Positions 22,014 through 30,784 of a DNA stretch of 64,000 bases are shown one piece after another. The notes below the pieces were generated by a model, which was given only the letters and a program-made list of their open reading frames with translations, was not told the origin of the DNA and did no database searches. The stretch lies in assembly GCA_030681195.1 (NCBI GenBank), contig JAUXXJ010000040.1, positions 1 to 64,000 of the forward strand. The letters run 5' to 3'. The translations under genes were made by a program, and so were the position numbers. The first letter of the stretch is position 1; every line of letters begins with the position of its first letter. Source of the stretch: Rhodocyclaceae bacterium (lineage in GTDB: Bacteria > Pseudomonadota > Gammaproteobacteria > Burkholderiales > Rhodocyclaceae).

Positions 22014-24377
22014 ATGTCGCTGCGGCGTTTTTTCCTTGCCCTCCTGCTGGCAGGCTGGTTGCCCGCCGCCGTTGCCACCCCGGTGTCGGTCGTGCCGGAC
22101 GAGGTGCGCCTCGTACCCGCCGCCCACATCGTCAGGGAGCCGGCAATGGTCGTGGAAGACGGCCACAGCGATATCGCCAGCTTCGGCTTCACCGATAGCG
22201 TTTACCGGTTTTCCGTTGAACTCGACAACCCTGGCGCGACGACGCTGCCCCGCCTGCTGGTCGTCGATCCGACCTGGCTCGACGATGTGCGTATCACCCT
22301 CGTCCGCCCCGATGGCAGTCAGCAGGAACAGGCCGGTGGCGACACACTGCCCTTCGCGCAACGCGCCGTGCAGGATCGCAAGATCAATTTCGCCCTCGAC
22401 TTGCCGCCCGGCCAAAGCCGCCTGCTGGTGCGCGCACAAACGCGCGACCCGTTCCTCGTCGGCCTGACGCTGTGGGAACGCAGCGCCTTCTTCGCTGCCA
22501 CCGCCGCCGAGGCCGGCTACTACGGCATCCTCTACGGCGCCATCGGCGCGCTGCTGCTCTTCAATTTCTTCCTGTATATCTCGGTGCGGGAAAAAGTGTA
22601 CGGCGCCTACGTCCTCTACCTGCTGGCCTTCGCCGTCTCGCATGCCGCCTACAACGGCCATCTCTACGGCTGGCTTTGGCCGGAAGCGCCGGACTGGAGC
22701 AACTGGGCGCATTCGGTCGGCATCTACCTGTTCCTGATCGCCGGCGTCAATTTCGCGATCCGGTTTCTCGACCTGCGCGCCCGCCTGCCGCGCGTCAACC
22801 GCTGGGCCTGGATGTTCGCCGCCGTGCTGTCTGCCTCCTTCCTGCTGACGGGCCTCGTCGGCGGCTATCGCCTGCATGTCGCCAGTTCGATTCTCTGGGT
22901 TGTCGTCTACTCGCCCTTCGTCCTGCTGCTGGGCTTTCTTTCCTGGCGCGCGCAAAACCGCGCCGCGCGCTATTTCCTGACCGGCACCACCGCCGGTTTT
23001 CTCGGCGCGCTCATCACGGCCCTCACCGTCTCCCACGCCATTCCCTACTCGCTCGCCGGCTTCCGGGCAGTGGATTACGGCATGCTGGTCGACGCCGTGC
23101 TGCTCTCCCTCGCCCTCGCTGACCGCCTGCGGCTGGCGCGCGCCGAGGCCGACCGCGCCAAGGCGGAACTGATCGAGGCCGAACGCGCCCACAGTCGCGA
23201 ACTCGAAGCTACCGTGGCACAACGCACGCAAGAATTGCGCGACGCCAACGCCGTCAAAGACAAGTTTTTCTCCATCGTCGCCCACGACCTGCGCGGGCCG
23301 ATCAGCGGCCTCGCCGCTCTGTTCGACAAACGCGTGACGACGCAGGCCGACCTCACCGACGAGCGGCTGGACCTGGTGCGCGCCTCGATCGGCCACACCC
23401 ACGACTTTCTGGAGGAACTGCTCGCCTGGGCGCGCAGCCAGCGCGGCGAGATCGACTGTCATCCCCGCGTTCTCGATATGCCGGCCCTGTTGGGCGAAAC
23501 CCAGGTCCTGCTATCGCCGCAGGCCACCGCCAAGAACATTCGCCTCGACCTGCACGTCGCAGAACGCTGCTGGGTTCTCGCCGACCCAGCAATGACACGC
23601 GGCATCCTGCGCAACCTCGTACAAAACGCCCTGAAATTCACCGACAGCGGTGGTCTGGTACAGGCAAGCCTGACGTTTAACGATCCCCAATGCCGGATCA
23701 CCATCAGTGACACCGGCGTCGGCATCGACGAAGAGACGCAAAACAGCCTGTTCCGCCTCGACATGAAGCCCCGCTCGACGCCCGGCACCCGCCGTGAGCC
23801 GGGAACGGGGCTGGGGCTCATCCTGTGCAAGGAATTCGCTGAACGCAACGGCGGCGCCATCGGCGTGACCAGCGAAGTCGGCCGCGGCTCGACCTTCTGG
23901 TTTACCTTGCCGGCCGCCGATGAAGTTCAGTCGGCGCCCACGGAGCCGGCCACGTTCAATTTCTCCGCCCTCAGGATTCTTGTTGTCGAGGACGATCCGC
24001 TGCACCGCGAGGCCGCCGCCGAGATCCTCAAGGAACTGGGCTGCACGCCCAGCTTCGCAGCCGACGGCCACGAGGTGCTGCGGCTGGCGCAGGAAAACGC
24101 TTTCAACCTCATCCTGATGGACATCGACCTGCCGGACATCGATGGCATCGAAACTACCCGGCGTCTCCAGCGTCACGGCAGCCGTGCCACGCTCGTCGCC
24201 CTTTCCTCCTATTCACGACAGGAAATCGAACAGATGGCCGACGACGTCAAGTTCGACAAATACCTCTTCAAACCGCTCACCGAAGACGCCGCCATCGGGC
24301 TGGTTCTCTCCTGCACAGTCAAAACAATTGCCAAAGAAGATTCAACCGCTGGAATAACGCCGCCCCCCACAAGCTGA
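22014..24377 (+). CDS. 7TMR-DISM hybrid sensor histidine kinase / response regulator
   Basis: 787 residues: signal peptide (MSLRRFFLALLLAGWLPAAV-A), a periplasmic 7TMR-DISM extracellular domain (about 30-165), seven membrane segments (about 170-385), a short coiled coil, HisKA with phospho-acceptor His424 in FSIVAHDLRGP, HATPase_c with N box NLVQNALKF and G boxes ISDTGVGIDEE and GTGLGLILCKEF, and a C-terminal receiver with Asp703 in LILMDIDLPDIDG. No partner regulator or output gene is adjacent. The extracellular domain is of the kind thought to bind carbohydrate-like ligands. The signal is unknown. Confidence 0.88.
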   Translation: MSLRRFFLALLLAGWLPAAVATPVSVVPDEVRLVPAAHIVREPAMVVEDGHSDIASFGFTDSVYRFSVELDNPGATTLPRLLVVDPTWLDDVRITLVRPDGSQQEQAGGDTLPFAQRAVQDRKINFALDLPPGQSRLLVRAQTRDPFLVGLTLWERSAFFAATAAEAGYYGILYGAIGALLLFNFFLYISVREKVYGAYVLYLLAFAVSHAAYNGHLYGWLWPEAPDWSNWAHSVGIYLFLIAGVNFAIRFLDLRARLPRVNRWAWMFAAVLSASFLLTGLVGGYRLHVASSILWVVVYSPFVLLLGFLSWRAQNRAARYFLTGTTAGFLGALITALTVSHAIPYSLAGFRAVDYGMLVDAVLLSLALADRLRLARAEADRAKAELIEAERAHSRELEATVAQRTQELRDANAVKDKFFSIVAHDLRGPISGLAALFDKRVTTQADLTDERLDLVRASIGHTHDFLEELLAWARSQRGEIDCHPRVLDMPALLGETQVLLSPQATAKNIRLDLHVAERCWVLADPAMTRGILRNLVQNALKFTDSGGLVQASLTFNDPQCRITISDTGVGIDEETQNSLFRLDMKPRSTPGTRREPGTGLGLILCKEFAERNGGAIGVTSEVGRGSTFWFTLPAADEVQSAPTEPATFNFSALRILVVEDDPLHREAAAEILKELGCTPSFAADGHEVLRLAQENAFNLILMDIDLPDIDGIETTRRLQRHGSRATLVALSSYSRQEIEQMADDVKFDKYLFKPLTEDAAIGLVLSCTVKTIAKEDSTAGITPPPTS

Positions 24378-24419
24378 GCGACGGAAAATCTTGGTCAGTC
24401 CCTTTTCAACCCTAATAAA

Positions 24420-24455
24420 ATTGCAAATACGCTAATATGATTCCCGATTTGCAAT
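24420..24455. promoter_or_regulatory. 9-bp inverted repeat overlapping the start codon of the AAA ATPase gene
   Basis: ATTGCAAAT (24420-24428) and ATTTGCAAT (24447-24455) form perfect 9-bp arms 18 bp apart; the right arm runs into the ATG at 24454. A TAATAT -10-like hexamer (24433-24438) sits between the arms. The arrangement suits an autoregulatory operator or an mRNA stem that would hide the start codon. Confidence 0.5.
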
Positions 24456-25623
24456 GATAATTACCCGCCAATTGACTGCCGAACTGTCCGAAGCGCTGGC
24501 AAATTCGCCCGCCGAGGCGTTGCTCGGCCCGCGTCAGGTCGGCAAGACGACCTTGGCGCTGGAAGTCGGCAAACAGCACGACGCGCTGTATCTGGACATG
24601 GAGTCGGAACTTGATCGCGCCAAGCTTGCCTCGCCGGAGCTGTATCTGCGCGACCACCTGGACAAGCTGGTCATCATCGACGAAGTGCATCGCGCGCCCG
24701 GCCTGTTCCCGATCCTGCGCGGTCTGATCGACCGCAACCGGCGCGTCGGGCGCCGGGCCGGCCAGTACCTGCTGCTGGGTTCCGCCTCGCTCGACCTGCT
24801 ACACCAGGCCGGAGAAACGCTCGCCGGACGCATCGCCTATCTGGAGCTGCCCCCCCTCCAGATACTGGAAACGCCCGATCTGCCGGCGGATACCCTCTGG
24901 CTGCGTGGCGGATTGCCGGAAAGCCTGCTCGCCCCAAGCGATGCCCGCAGCCTGAAATGGCGGCTGGATTTCATCCGCAGTTATCTCGAACGGGACATTG
25001 CGCAATTTGGCCGACGCATTGCCGCCGAGACACTGCGCCGCTTCTGGACCATGCTGGCGCATCATCAAGGCGGCATCCTCAACCACGCCCAGTTTGCCCG
25101 CAACCTCGGCGTCGATGGCAAGACGGCGAGCAGCTATCTGGATTTGCTGGCAGACCTGCTGCTGATTCGCCGCCTGCCCGCCTGGCATACCAACGCAGGC
25201 AAACGTCTGGTGCGCTCGCCCAAGGTCTATGTGCGTGATAGCGGGCTCGTGCATGCGCTGCTGCACATCGCCGACAAGGAAACACTGCTGTCCCACCCCG
25301 TGGTGGGCATGAGTTGGGAGGGCTTCGTCGTCGAGAACCTGCTGGTCAATGCGCCTGCGGGCAGCGACGCCGGCTTCTATCGCAGCAGCAGCGGCGCGGA
25401 AATCGACCTGCTGCTCGCCCGGCCCGACGGCGCGACATGGGCCATCGAAATCAAACGCAGCCTGACGCCGAAACTGGAACGCGGCTTTTATTCCGCCTGT
25501 GCCGACCTCAAACCGGCTCGCAAGCTCGTCGTCTACCCCGGCGCCGAGACTTTTCGCATCGCCGAAGACATCGAAGCCATTCCGCTCGCCACCTTGGCCG
25601 CACGACTACGCGCCGGCGACTGA
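24454..25623 (+). CDS. AAA+ ATPase with C-terminal DUF4143 domain
   Basis: 389 residues. The AAA_14 domain has Walker A LLGPRQVGKTTLALEV, Walker B KLVIIDEVHRAP and sensor-1 YLLLGSASLDLL. The C-terminal DUF4143 domain carries a nuclease-like region (FYRSSSGAEIDLLLARPDGATWAIEIKRS) with the D-x(n)-E-x-K pattern of the restriction-endonuclease fold. The family is common, often mobile, and functionally obscure; links to toxin-antitoxin or defence loci are proposed. It lies beside the VapBC-like pair on the other strand. Confidence 0.85.
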   Translation: MIITRQLTAELSEALANSPAEALLGPRQVGKTTLALEVGKQHDALYLDMESELDRAKLASPELYLRDHLDKLVIIDEVHRAPGLFPILRGLIDRNRRVGRRAGQYLLLGSASLDLLHQAGETLAGRIAYLELPPLQILETPDLPADTLWLRGGLPESLLAPSDARSLKWRLDFIRSYLERDIAQFGRRIAAETLRRFWTMLAHHQGGILNHAQFARNLGVDGKTASSYLDLLADLLLIRRLPAWHTNAGKRLVRSPKVYVRDSGLVHALLHIADKETLLSHPVVGMSWEGFVVENLLVNAPAGSDAGFYRSSSGAEIDLLLARPDGATWAIEIKRSLTPKLERGFYSACADLKPARKLVVYPGAETFRIAEDIEAIPLATLAARLRAGD

Positions 25624-25698
25624 AAGTCGGCGCAGCCTCTTCGGGCCGCTTCCGGCCTGACGGCCTCCCTGCCGCCGTCCCGCCAGTACCGTCTATCG

Positions 25699-26094
25699 TC
25701 AGGCAGCCACAAACCCCGGCAGCTTGACAGCTTTGGCATCGCAGGTCGCGGTCGCGCGGCATCCTAGCCGCCGGTTTTTGGCGCCGATCAGGCAATCGGC
25801 GAAATCGGCGGCTGCATCCTTCCATGTGTAAAGCGCTTCCTCGATGGCCGGCTCGTCCTCAAAGCGAACGTCGGTCGTATCGAGCAGGCCAGAGACGGTT
25901 TCAATGATCTGATTCTTCGGCAGACTGTAACGACTGCGCAGCACCCACTCGGTTTCCATAAGCACCAACTGGCTGACAAAAACGCGGCGCCCCGCCGCGA
26001 CTTCGCGCTTGATCAGCTTGCGCGCCTTCTCGAACTGGGCCTCGTCGTCCCGCACCAGAAAGCGGACGAGAACATTGGTATGGACCCCCAGCAT
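25699..26094 (-). CDS. PIN-domain protein (VapC-like toxin), first catalytic Asp replaced by His
   Basis: 131 residues. The N-terminus MLGVHTNVLVRFLVRDD matches PIN toxins, which read V-D-T-N-V-L-V-R; here the metal-binding Asp is His (codon CAT instead of GAT/GAC). Other acidic positions remain: Glu in LVLMETEW, Asp in DFADCLIGA and TCDAKAV. PIN toxins are RNases inhibited by the upstream antitoxin. ATG 26094 fits the family N-terminus; GTG 26097 is possible. It overlaps the antitoxin stop. The missing Asp suggests reduced or lost RNase activity, unless it is a sequencing error. Confidence 0.85.
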   Translation of the reverse strand: MLGVHTNVLVRFLVRDDEAQFEKARKLIKREVAAGRRVFVSQLVLMETEWVLRSRYSLPKNQIIETVSGLLDTTDVRFEDEPAIEEALYTWKDAAADFADCLIGAKNRRLGCRATATCDAKAVKLPGFVAA

Positions 26095-26312
26095 CACCGC
26101 GACAACTGTTCGAGCGGCACGGGTTTGCGACCCTTCTTGTGCAACATGCCGGCCAGTTCGGCGATGTTCTTGCTTTTTACCCGCATGACGACGGTAGCGT
26201 CCGGCATCAGCGTGAACGTCATCCGGTCTCCGGCCTTCATGGAAAGGCTATCCCGAATTTCCTTGGGGATGGTTGTTTGACCCTTGCTGGTCAGTGTGGC
26301 TTCGCTTGACAT
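26094..26312 (-). CDS. AbrB/MazE-type antitoxin (VapB-like)
   Basis: 72 residues. The swapped-hairpin DNA-binding domain is EATLTSKGQTTIPKEIRDSLSMKAGDRMTFTL, followed by a short C-terminal tail that would wrap the toxin. Start ATG 26312 follows GGGAGATTGAA. It overlaps the toxin gene, giving the usual antitoxin-first operon. An inverted repeat just upstream is a likely autoregulatory operator. Confidence 0.88.
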   Translation of the reverse strand: MSSEATLTSKGQTTIPKEIRDSLSMKAGDRMTFTLMPDATVVMRVKSKNIAELAGMLHKKGRKPVPLEQLSR

Positions 26313-26328
26313 TTCAATCTCCCTCAAT

Positions 26329-26353
26329 CCTTACGATGTGGATTTTAGTAAGG
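26329..26353. promoter_or_regulatory. inverted repeat upstream of the VapB-like antitoxin gene
   Basis: CCTTAC (26329-26334) and GTAAGG (26348-26353) are 6-bp perfect arms with a 13-bp spacer, 17 bp ahead of the antitoxin ATG. AbrB-type antitoxins usually repress their own operons at such sites. Confidence 0.45.
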
Positions 26354-26381
26354 CGATGACTGGCTTGCAACATGTTGCGTC

Positions 26382-26742
26382 TCAGGTGCCGTGGGGGCTG
26401 GCCGGTGCTTTGTGCCGGCGCAGCCAGTGCAGGAGCAGGCCGGCACCCCAACCGAGCAAGGGCCATTTCGACCAGGTGACGCCGCCGTGGCGGACGATGT
26501 CGAACAGTAGCAGGCCGCCGCAGACGAGCAGGAAAACGACGGCATGGCGGTGCCAGTTCGGCGGCGGTGACTTCGAGCGCGGCGGCGATGGCCATGCGCG
26601 ATTCGGGCGAGGCGTTGCCTTCCGCTTCGATGCGCTGCACCGTGCGCGCGGAAAGCCCGGCGACTTCGGCCAGGTGTTCCTGCGACCAGCTGCGTGCTTC
26701 GCGTAATTGCCTGATTTTCTGTGGATCGATCTTCATTTCCAT
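26382..26742 (-). pseudogene. XRE-type HTH / two-transmembrane protein gene, frameshifted
   Basis: Frame 1 from ATG 26742 (or 26736) gives an XRE helix-turn-helix: KIRQLREARSWSQEHLAEVAGLSARTVQRIEAEG. After VTAAEL, near 26555, that frame turns into Arg/Pro-rich nonsense. The next frame instead gives a hydrophobic tail: NWHRHAVVFLLVCGGLLLFD, then WPLLGWGAGLLLHWLRRHK and a stop at 26382. HTH plus two membrane spans is a known small-protein architecture, so a one-nucleotide indel has probably split one gene. It could be real decay or a base-calling error. Confidence 0.7.
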
Positions 26743-26789
26743 GTTTGCTCTCCGGCACCACGACAGGAGAGCGGCAGTATCACGATAGC

Positions 26790-26800
26790 GGGGGGGGGGG
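26790..26800. repeat. 11-bp G homopolymer upstream of the XRE gene
   Basis: Eleven consecutive G on the plus strand, about 50 bp upstream of the XRE gene start on the minus strand and after the stop of the reductase gene. It lies where a -35/-10 spacer could be (GATACT as -10), so length changes could alter transcription. It is also a place where sequencing length errors are likely. Confidence 0.5.
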
Positions 26801-26841
26801 GCTGGCTGCGCAGATACGTCAGATTGCGTAGGGGGTACGCA

Positions 26842-27942
26842 TCAGGTGTTGGGTTGGTACTTTTCCAGCCAATGCGCATAGGGTGCTGGCAATACCCACG
26901 AGGCCTTTTCCTCCCCAAGCTTGAGGGCGGCATGATAGGACCAATGCGGATTGGCCAGATGGGCGCGACCGATCATGACCAAATCCATTTGCTGGTCCGC
27001 AACCACGCGCTCTGCCGTGGCAGGTGCATCTATGCCCCAAGCGGAGGCAACCGGCAGTCCCGTTGCACGGCGCAACTTTTCTGCAATCGGCGCCAGAAAG
27101 GCGGGCGCCCAGGGAATGTTGGAGTTCGGCGTTGAGAAACCCATACTGACACTGAGCATGTCCAATCCGGCCTTGCGGAAAGCAATCGCCAGCTTAATGG
27201 ACTCCGCCAGCGTTTCTTCATCGCGACCATCGTATTCGATCACGCCGAAGCGGGCCGTCAGTGGCAAATGCGCCGGCCAAACTTCGCGGACCGCCGCCAG
27301 CGTTTCCAGCAGAAAGCGACTACGCCCGTTGAAATCACCGCCATATTGGTCGGTGCGCTGGTTGGCGTGAACCGAGAAGAAGCTTTGGCCCAGATAGCCA
27401 TGCGCAAAATGCAGTTCCAGCCACTCGAAGCCGGCATCCCGCGCACGGCGGGCCGCTGCCACAAAGTCATTGCGTACCCGCGCGATGTCCTCCAGCGTCA
27501 TCGCCTTCGGGACTCTCGGCAAGTTGGCACCGAAGGCTACGGCTGACGGGGACAACGTTTCCCAGGCCAGCGCATCGCCCGCAGAGATGTGATCATCGCC
27601 TTCCCAGGGACGATTGGCATTCGCCTTGCGGCCTGCATGACCAATTTGAATTCCCGGAACGGCCCCGCCTGCCTTGATGGCGGCTGCAATGCGCGCCAAT
27701 CCGGTCGCCTGTGCGTCGTTCCACAGCCCAAGACAGGCCGGCGATATACGTCCCTCCGCGGCCACGGCAGTGGCTTCAACGATGACCAGACCGGCGCCAC
27801 CCCGTCCCAAACTGGTGTAGTGCCCCCAGTGCCAGTCATTGCTCATGCCATCGGTAGCACTGTACTGGCACATGGGCGGAATGGCGATGCGGTTGCGCAA
27901 AGTGACATCTTTGAGTGTGAAGCCGGAAAACAATGCGGACAT
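26842..27942 (-). CDS. old-yellow-enzyme family NADH:flavin oxidoreductase (YqjM/NamA-like)
   Basis: FMN-dependent ene-reductase acting on activated alkenes with NAD(P)H; cytoplasmic. 366 residues, TIM barrel: RNRIAIPPMCQYSATDGMSNDWH (including the Cys-x-Tyr of the YqjM class), IQIGHAGRKAN, the H-x-x-H-like FEWLELHFAHGYLGQSFFS, and FMN phosphate-binding DLVMIGRAHLANPHW. The physiological substrate is unknown. The 90-residue gene follows upstream on the same strand with 12 nt between. Confidence 0.93.
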   Translation of the reverse strand: MSALFSGFTLKDVTLRNRIAIPPMCQYSATDGMSNDWHWGHYTSLGRGGAGLVIVEATAVAAEGRISPACLGLWNDAQATGLARIAAAIKAGGAVPGIQIGHAGRKANANRPWEGDDHISAGDALAWETLSPSAVAFGANLPRVPKAMTLEDIARVRNDFVAAARRARDAGFEWLELHFAHGYLGQSFFSVHANQRTDQYGGDFNGRSRFLLETLAAVREVWPAHLPLTARFGVIEYDGRDEETLAESIKLAIAFRKAGLDMLSVSMGFSTPNSNIPWAPAFLAPIAEKLRRATGLPVASAWGIDAPATAERVVADQQMDLVMIGRAHLANPHWSYHAALKLGEEKASWVLPAPYAHWLEKYQPNT

Positions 27943-27954
27943 GGTGCCGGTCTC

Positions 27955-28227
27955 CTAAGCGTTCATGGCCAGCAAACCTTTGCGCAGGAGTTCGCCCACC
28001 AGTTCATTCAAACCGATTTGCCTGGTCACAGCCTGTGCACGGATTTCTTCCGCCAGTTGCGCGTCCAATTTGACGGCAAAGGGAATCAGACCTTTCGCCT
28101 GATCCAATTTGCGTTGTTCCTTGCGGTCAAGTATCGCAGCGCCGGCGAAACGCTCGGGCGTGCCTGCAGATTTCAAGCGGCTATCGAGCTTATGGGCCTT
28201 GTTCTTTTCAAGATCAGTTCTTTTCAT
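27955..28227 (-). CDS. conserved hypothetical protein, possible ribbon-helix-helix C-terminus
   Basis: 90 residues starting MKRTDLEKNKAHKLDSRLK (ATG 28227). The charged N-terminus contains FAGAAILDRKEQRKLDQAKG, then LIPFAVKLDAQLAEEIRAQA and IGLNELVGELLRKGLLAMNA. The last part resembles the beta-helix-helix pattern of small DNA-binding proteins. I know of no function. It is 12 nt from the old-yellow-enzyme gene and divergent from hflX. Confidence 0.65.
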   Translation of the reverse strand: MKRTDLEKNKAHKLDSRLKSAGTPERFAGAAILDRKEQRKLDQAKGLIPFAVKLDAQLAEEIRAQAVTRQIGLNELVGELLRKGLLAMNA

Positions 28228-28323
28228 TTTGGGAGTCCGGATAAGTGGGGTGAAACCGCACACTTTGATGATACACGGTGGCTTTAGCGTATTCTGCGGG
28301 GCCCTTCCTGCTTGCTATCCCGA

Positions 28324-29715
28324 ATGCGCAAAGAAGTCAAAGAGAAACCCCTATACGCTGTCGTGGCAGCCGTACAATTGCCGAACGTCTGCGATATCGA
28401 GTTCGAGGCGTCCCTGGCCGAGTTGCGCGATCTCGCCAAAACACTCGGTTACACGATCACCGCCACCTTTACCCAGAAGCGCGCCAGTTTTGACGCCACA
28501 GCCTACCTGGGCACCGGCAAGCGGGAGGAGATACGCGCTTTCGTGGACAGCGAACCCGCCCCCATCGCGTTTGAGAAAATGCCACAGGCTGCGGCTGACC
28601 GGAAAGCCGACCCTGACGCCGGCAGGATCGATGTCATTTTCGTCGACCATGAAATCTCTCCGTCGCAAGCGCGCAACCTCGAAAAGGAGGTCGGCTGCGA
28701 GGTCATGGATCGCACCATGGTCATTCTTGAGATCTTCCACCGCAACGCCCGCTCTCGTGCCGCCCGCGCACAGGTCGAGATCGCGCGCCTCCGCTACATG
28801 GCCCCGCGCCTGCGTGAGGCAGCCAAACTCGCCGGGCCACAAGGGCGACAGCGCAGCGGCACCGGCGGTCGCGGTGCCGGTGAATCACACACCGAGCTGG
28901 ATAAACGCAAAATTCGTGACCGCATTGCTGAACTTCAGCAAGAGATCGCCGCAATGGATGTCGAACGCGAGACCCAGCGCGCACGGCGGCTAGAACGCAA
29001 TGGACACAGCGGACTCGCCAGCGTGACGCTGGTCGGCTATACCAACGCGGGCAAGTCCACCCTGATGCGCGCGCTCACCGGCAGCGACGTGCTGGTCGAA
29101 AACAAACTCTTCGCCACGCTCGACACCACCGTTCGCACCCTGCAGCCCGAGAGCCGGCCGCGCGTGCTCGTCAGCGACACCGTGGGCTTCATCAAGAACC
29201 TGCCGCACGATCTCGTTGCCTCGTTCAAGTCAACACTCGAAGAGGCGCTCGACGCGTCGCTGCTGCTGCATGTGATTGATGCTAGCGATCCTGGCTTCGA
29301 ACGACAACTTGAGGTGACCGATAAAGTCCTGGAAGAGATTGGTGCTCAGGACGTCCCGCGCATGCGTATCTTCAACAAGATCGACCATGTGGGTGACGCT
29401 GCGGCACAAGCCGAACGCGAGGCTGCGTTGCGCACAACGTATCCGGATTGCCTGGTGTTGAGCGCGCGCCGTGCAGACGACATCACGCTGCTGCACGCCG
29501 CGATCGTCGGTTTTTTTCAGAAGGCGCTTGTTGAAGCCGAGTTGTTTCTGCCCTGGTCGGCACAGCAATCACGCAACGAAATCTTCGCCAACTGTCAGGT
29601 GCTGGCGGAGCGCGCCGATGGCGAAGGCGCCTTCTTGCACATTCGCGGCGAGCGCGAAACCGTGAAGGATCTGTGCGAACGATTCAGCCCGCCACCCATG
29701 ACGGTGCCTGACTGA
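28324..29715 (+). CDS. hflX: HflX-type ribosome-associated GTPase
   Basis: GTPase that splits stalled 70S ribosomes, notably under heat stress. 463 residues from ATG 28324: N-terminal HflX domain ([31 protein letters not shown]), glycine-rich linker [16 protein letters not shown] domain with G1 [12 protein letters not shown]3 [24 protein letters not shown]4 NKID and G5 SARR. The usual hfq partner is not adjacent, so the gene is outside the hfq-hflX-hflK context. Confidence 0.92.
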   Translation: MRKEVKEKPLYAVVAAVQLPNVCDIEFEASLAELRDLAKTLGYTITATFTQKRASFDATAYLGTGKREEIRAFVDSEPAPIAFEKMPQAAADRKADPDAGRIDVIFVDHEISPSQARNLEKEVGCEVMDRTMVILEIFHRNARSRAARAQVEIARLRYMAPRLREAAKLAGPQGRQRSGTGGRGAGESHTELDKRKIRDRIAELQQEIAAMDVERETQRARRLERNGHSGLASVTLVGYTNAGKSTLMRALTGSDVLVENKLFATLDTTVRTLQPESRPRVLVSDTVGFIKNLPHDLVASFKSTLEEALDASLLLHVIDASDPGFERQLEVTDKVLEEIGAQDVPRMRIFNKIDHVGDAAAQAEREAALRTTYPDCLVLSARRADDITLLHAAIVGFFQKALVEAELFLPWSAQQSRNEIFANCQVLAERADGEGAFLHIRGERETVKDLCERFSPPPMTVPD

Positions 29716-29718
29716 TTC

Positions 29719-29895
29719 TTAACGATCCATCTGTTCGATATCCGCTGGATCGGCATCCCGAAGCATTTCCGCCAGCCGCTTCAGCGCTTGCTCGGCAAGG
29801 CGAACGGACTCATCCATTTGGCCAATGTTGTATTGATCCTTGATCAGTGAGGTCTCCTGATCGAGGTAAGTGATCATGTCATCGACGGTTTTCAT
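29719..29895 (-). CDS. small conserved-looking hypothetical protein, 58 aa
   Basis: ATG 29895 to TAA 29719 on the minus strand gives 58 residues starting MKTVDDMITYLDQETSLIKD, acidic and predicted fully helical (then QMDESVRLAEQALKRLAEML). An AGAAGG ribosome site lies about 9 nt upstream. It ends 3 nt from the convergent hflX stop. No function is recognised; the amphipathic helices could form a coiled coil. Confidence 0.5.
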   Translation of the reverse strand: MKTVDDMITYLDQETSLIKDQYNIGQMDESVRLAEQALKRLAEMLRDADPADIEQMDR

Positions 29896-30044
29896 CAAGT
29901 TGCCTTCTGCTTTTCATTCGCCCATATGTTCCCCCACCAGACAAGAAGTTTTAAGCCGAAAGAGATAGCGGAATCCACGATTTGTTCCGCTTTGCACCGA
30001 CCAGTCCCACCCACCCGTTCGATCAATCTTTATATTGGGCAGCG

Positions 30045-30356
30045 ATGAGAACAAACCTACAAGTTCCCTTTGCGGAAAAAGATGACGCCAAGAAACTGGG
30101 GGCCCGATGGGATGCCGCCCGCAAGGTCTGGTATGTCGAGAACAAGGACGACATGACCCCGTTTGCCCGGTGGTTGCCGACAGGTAGTGTGACCACGGGA
30201 GCCGCTACGGGTTCATCAAAACAATCTTCGGCGAAGCCAAATCAGACGGCGGGCATCAAGACAGTGGGAAGTCACTATGTCAAACACCCCCGCGTTTGTG
30301 ACTGTCCTCCCTGGGAGGTTTGCGATCTTTGTAAGGCAACTGCGCTGGTCAGCTGA
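30045..30356 (+). CDS. DUF5710-domain protein with C-terminal Cys cluster
   Basis: 103 residues from ATG 30045. The N-terminal 40 residues match the DUF5710 pattern: LQVPFAEKDDAKKLGARWDA then RKVWYVENKDD and FARWLP. This domain often appears as an accessory in plasmid primases and DNA-processing proteins. A Ser/Thr/Gly linker leads to CDCPPWEVCDLC, which could bind zinc. Stand-alone copies have no assigned function. Earlier ATG 29982 lacks domain support. Confidence 0.7.
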   Translation: MRTNLQVPFAEKDDAKKLGARWDAARKVWYVENKDDMTPFARWLPTGSVTTGAATGSSKQSSAKPNQTAGIKTVGSHYVKHPRVCDCPPWEVCDLCKATALVS

Positions 30357-30784
30357 GGGGGGGCGAGCCTTTGCTCACTCATCCAAGACTTTGGGGCAGC
30401 AGTTCGGCCTGTACGGACGGTCGCTTGGGTTGATGCGATATTGGTGAATGACAGCAATCTGGAAATCCGCTGAACTCACACTTCCGGCCATCAGCCGCCG
30501 CACAATGTTCACATGAAGCCATCACTCCAACGGCCGCTGTACTTCGGAACCTGCCAAAGGGTCAATTCAAACTGAACAGCCTGAATGGTCATTTGACTGG
30601 CTGACTGATTCAATCAGTAATGCTTCTGTAAGCCGCCCCTTGATGGCAATTCAATCTGGGCGGCAGTGTGCAGAGCCTGCGAACTTAAACGACCAAACCA
30701 CGCATGCCTAACCGATCACCAAAGTGCAGGCCTTTACATTTGCTATATGCTTCGGCCCCCTATCCGAACGCTCCGATTATCGAC
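30357..30784. other. intergenic region with one palindrome
   Basis: No credible gene in this ~430-bp stretch. It contains a perfect inverted repeat ACTGATT-C-AATCAGT (30604-30618) and a segment near 30455 (TGAATGACAGCAAT) that resembles one at 51328 (TGAATGGCAGCAAT). The promoter of the downstream outer-membrane gene is expected here but not clearly seen. Confidence 0.4.

Noticed and set aside
25624..25698. GC-rich inverted stretch between the AAA ATPase and PIN genes as another full 24-bp repeat
   Set aside because: Only fragments (AAGTCGGCGC, GCCGTCCCGCCAG) match and they are about 45 bp apart; at most a degraded pair.
30704..30784. ATG 30704 as start of the outer-membrane protein gene
   Set aside because: It would put 27 polar residues before the signal peptide, and there is no ribosome site.
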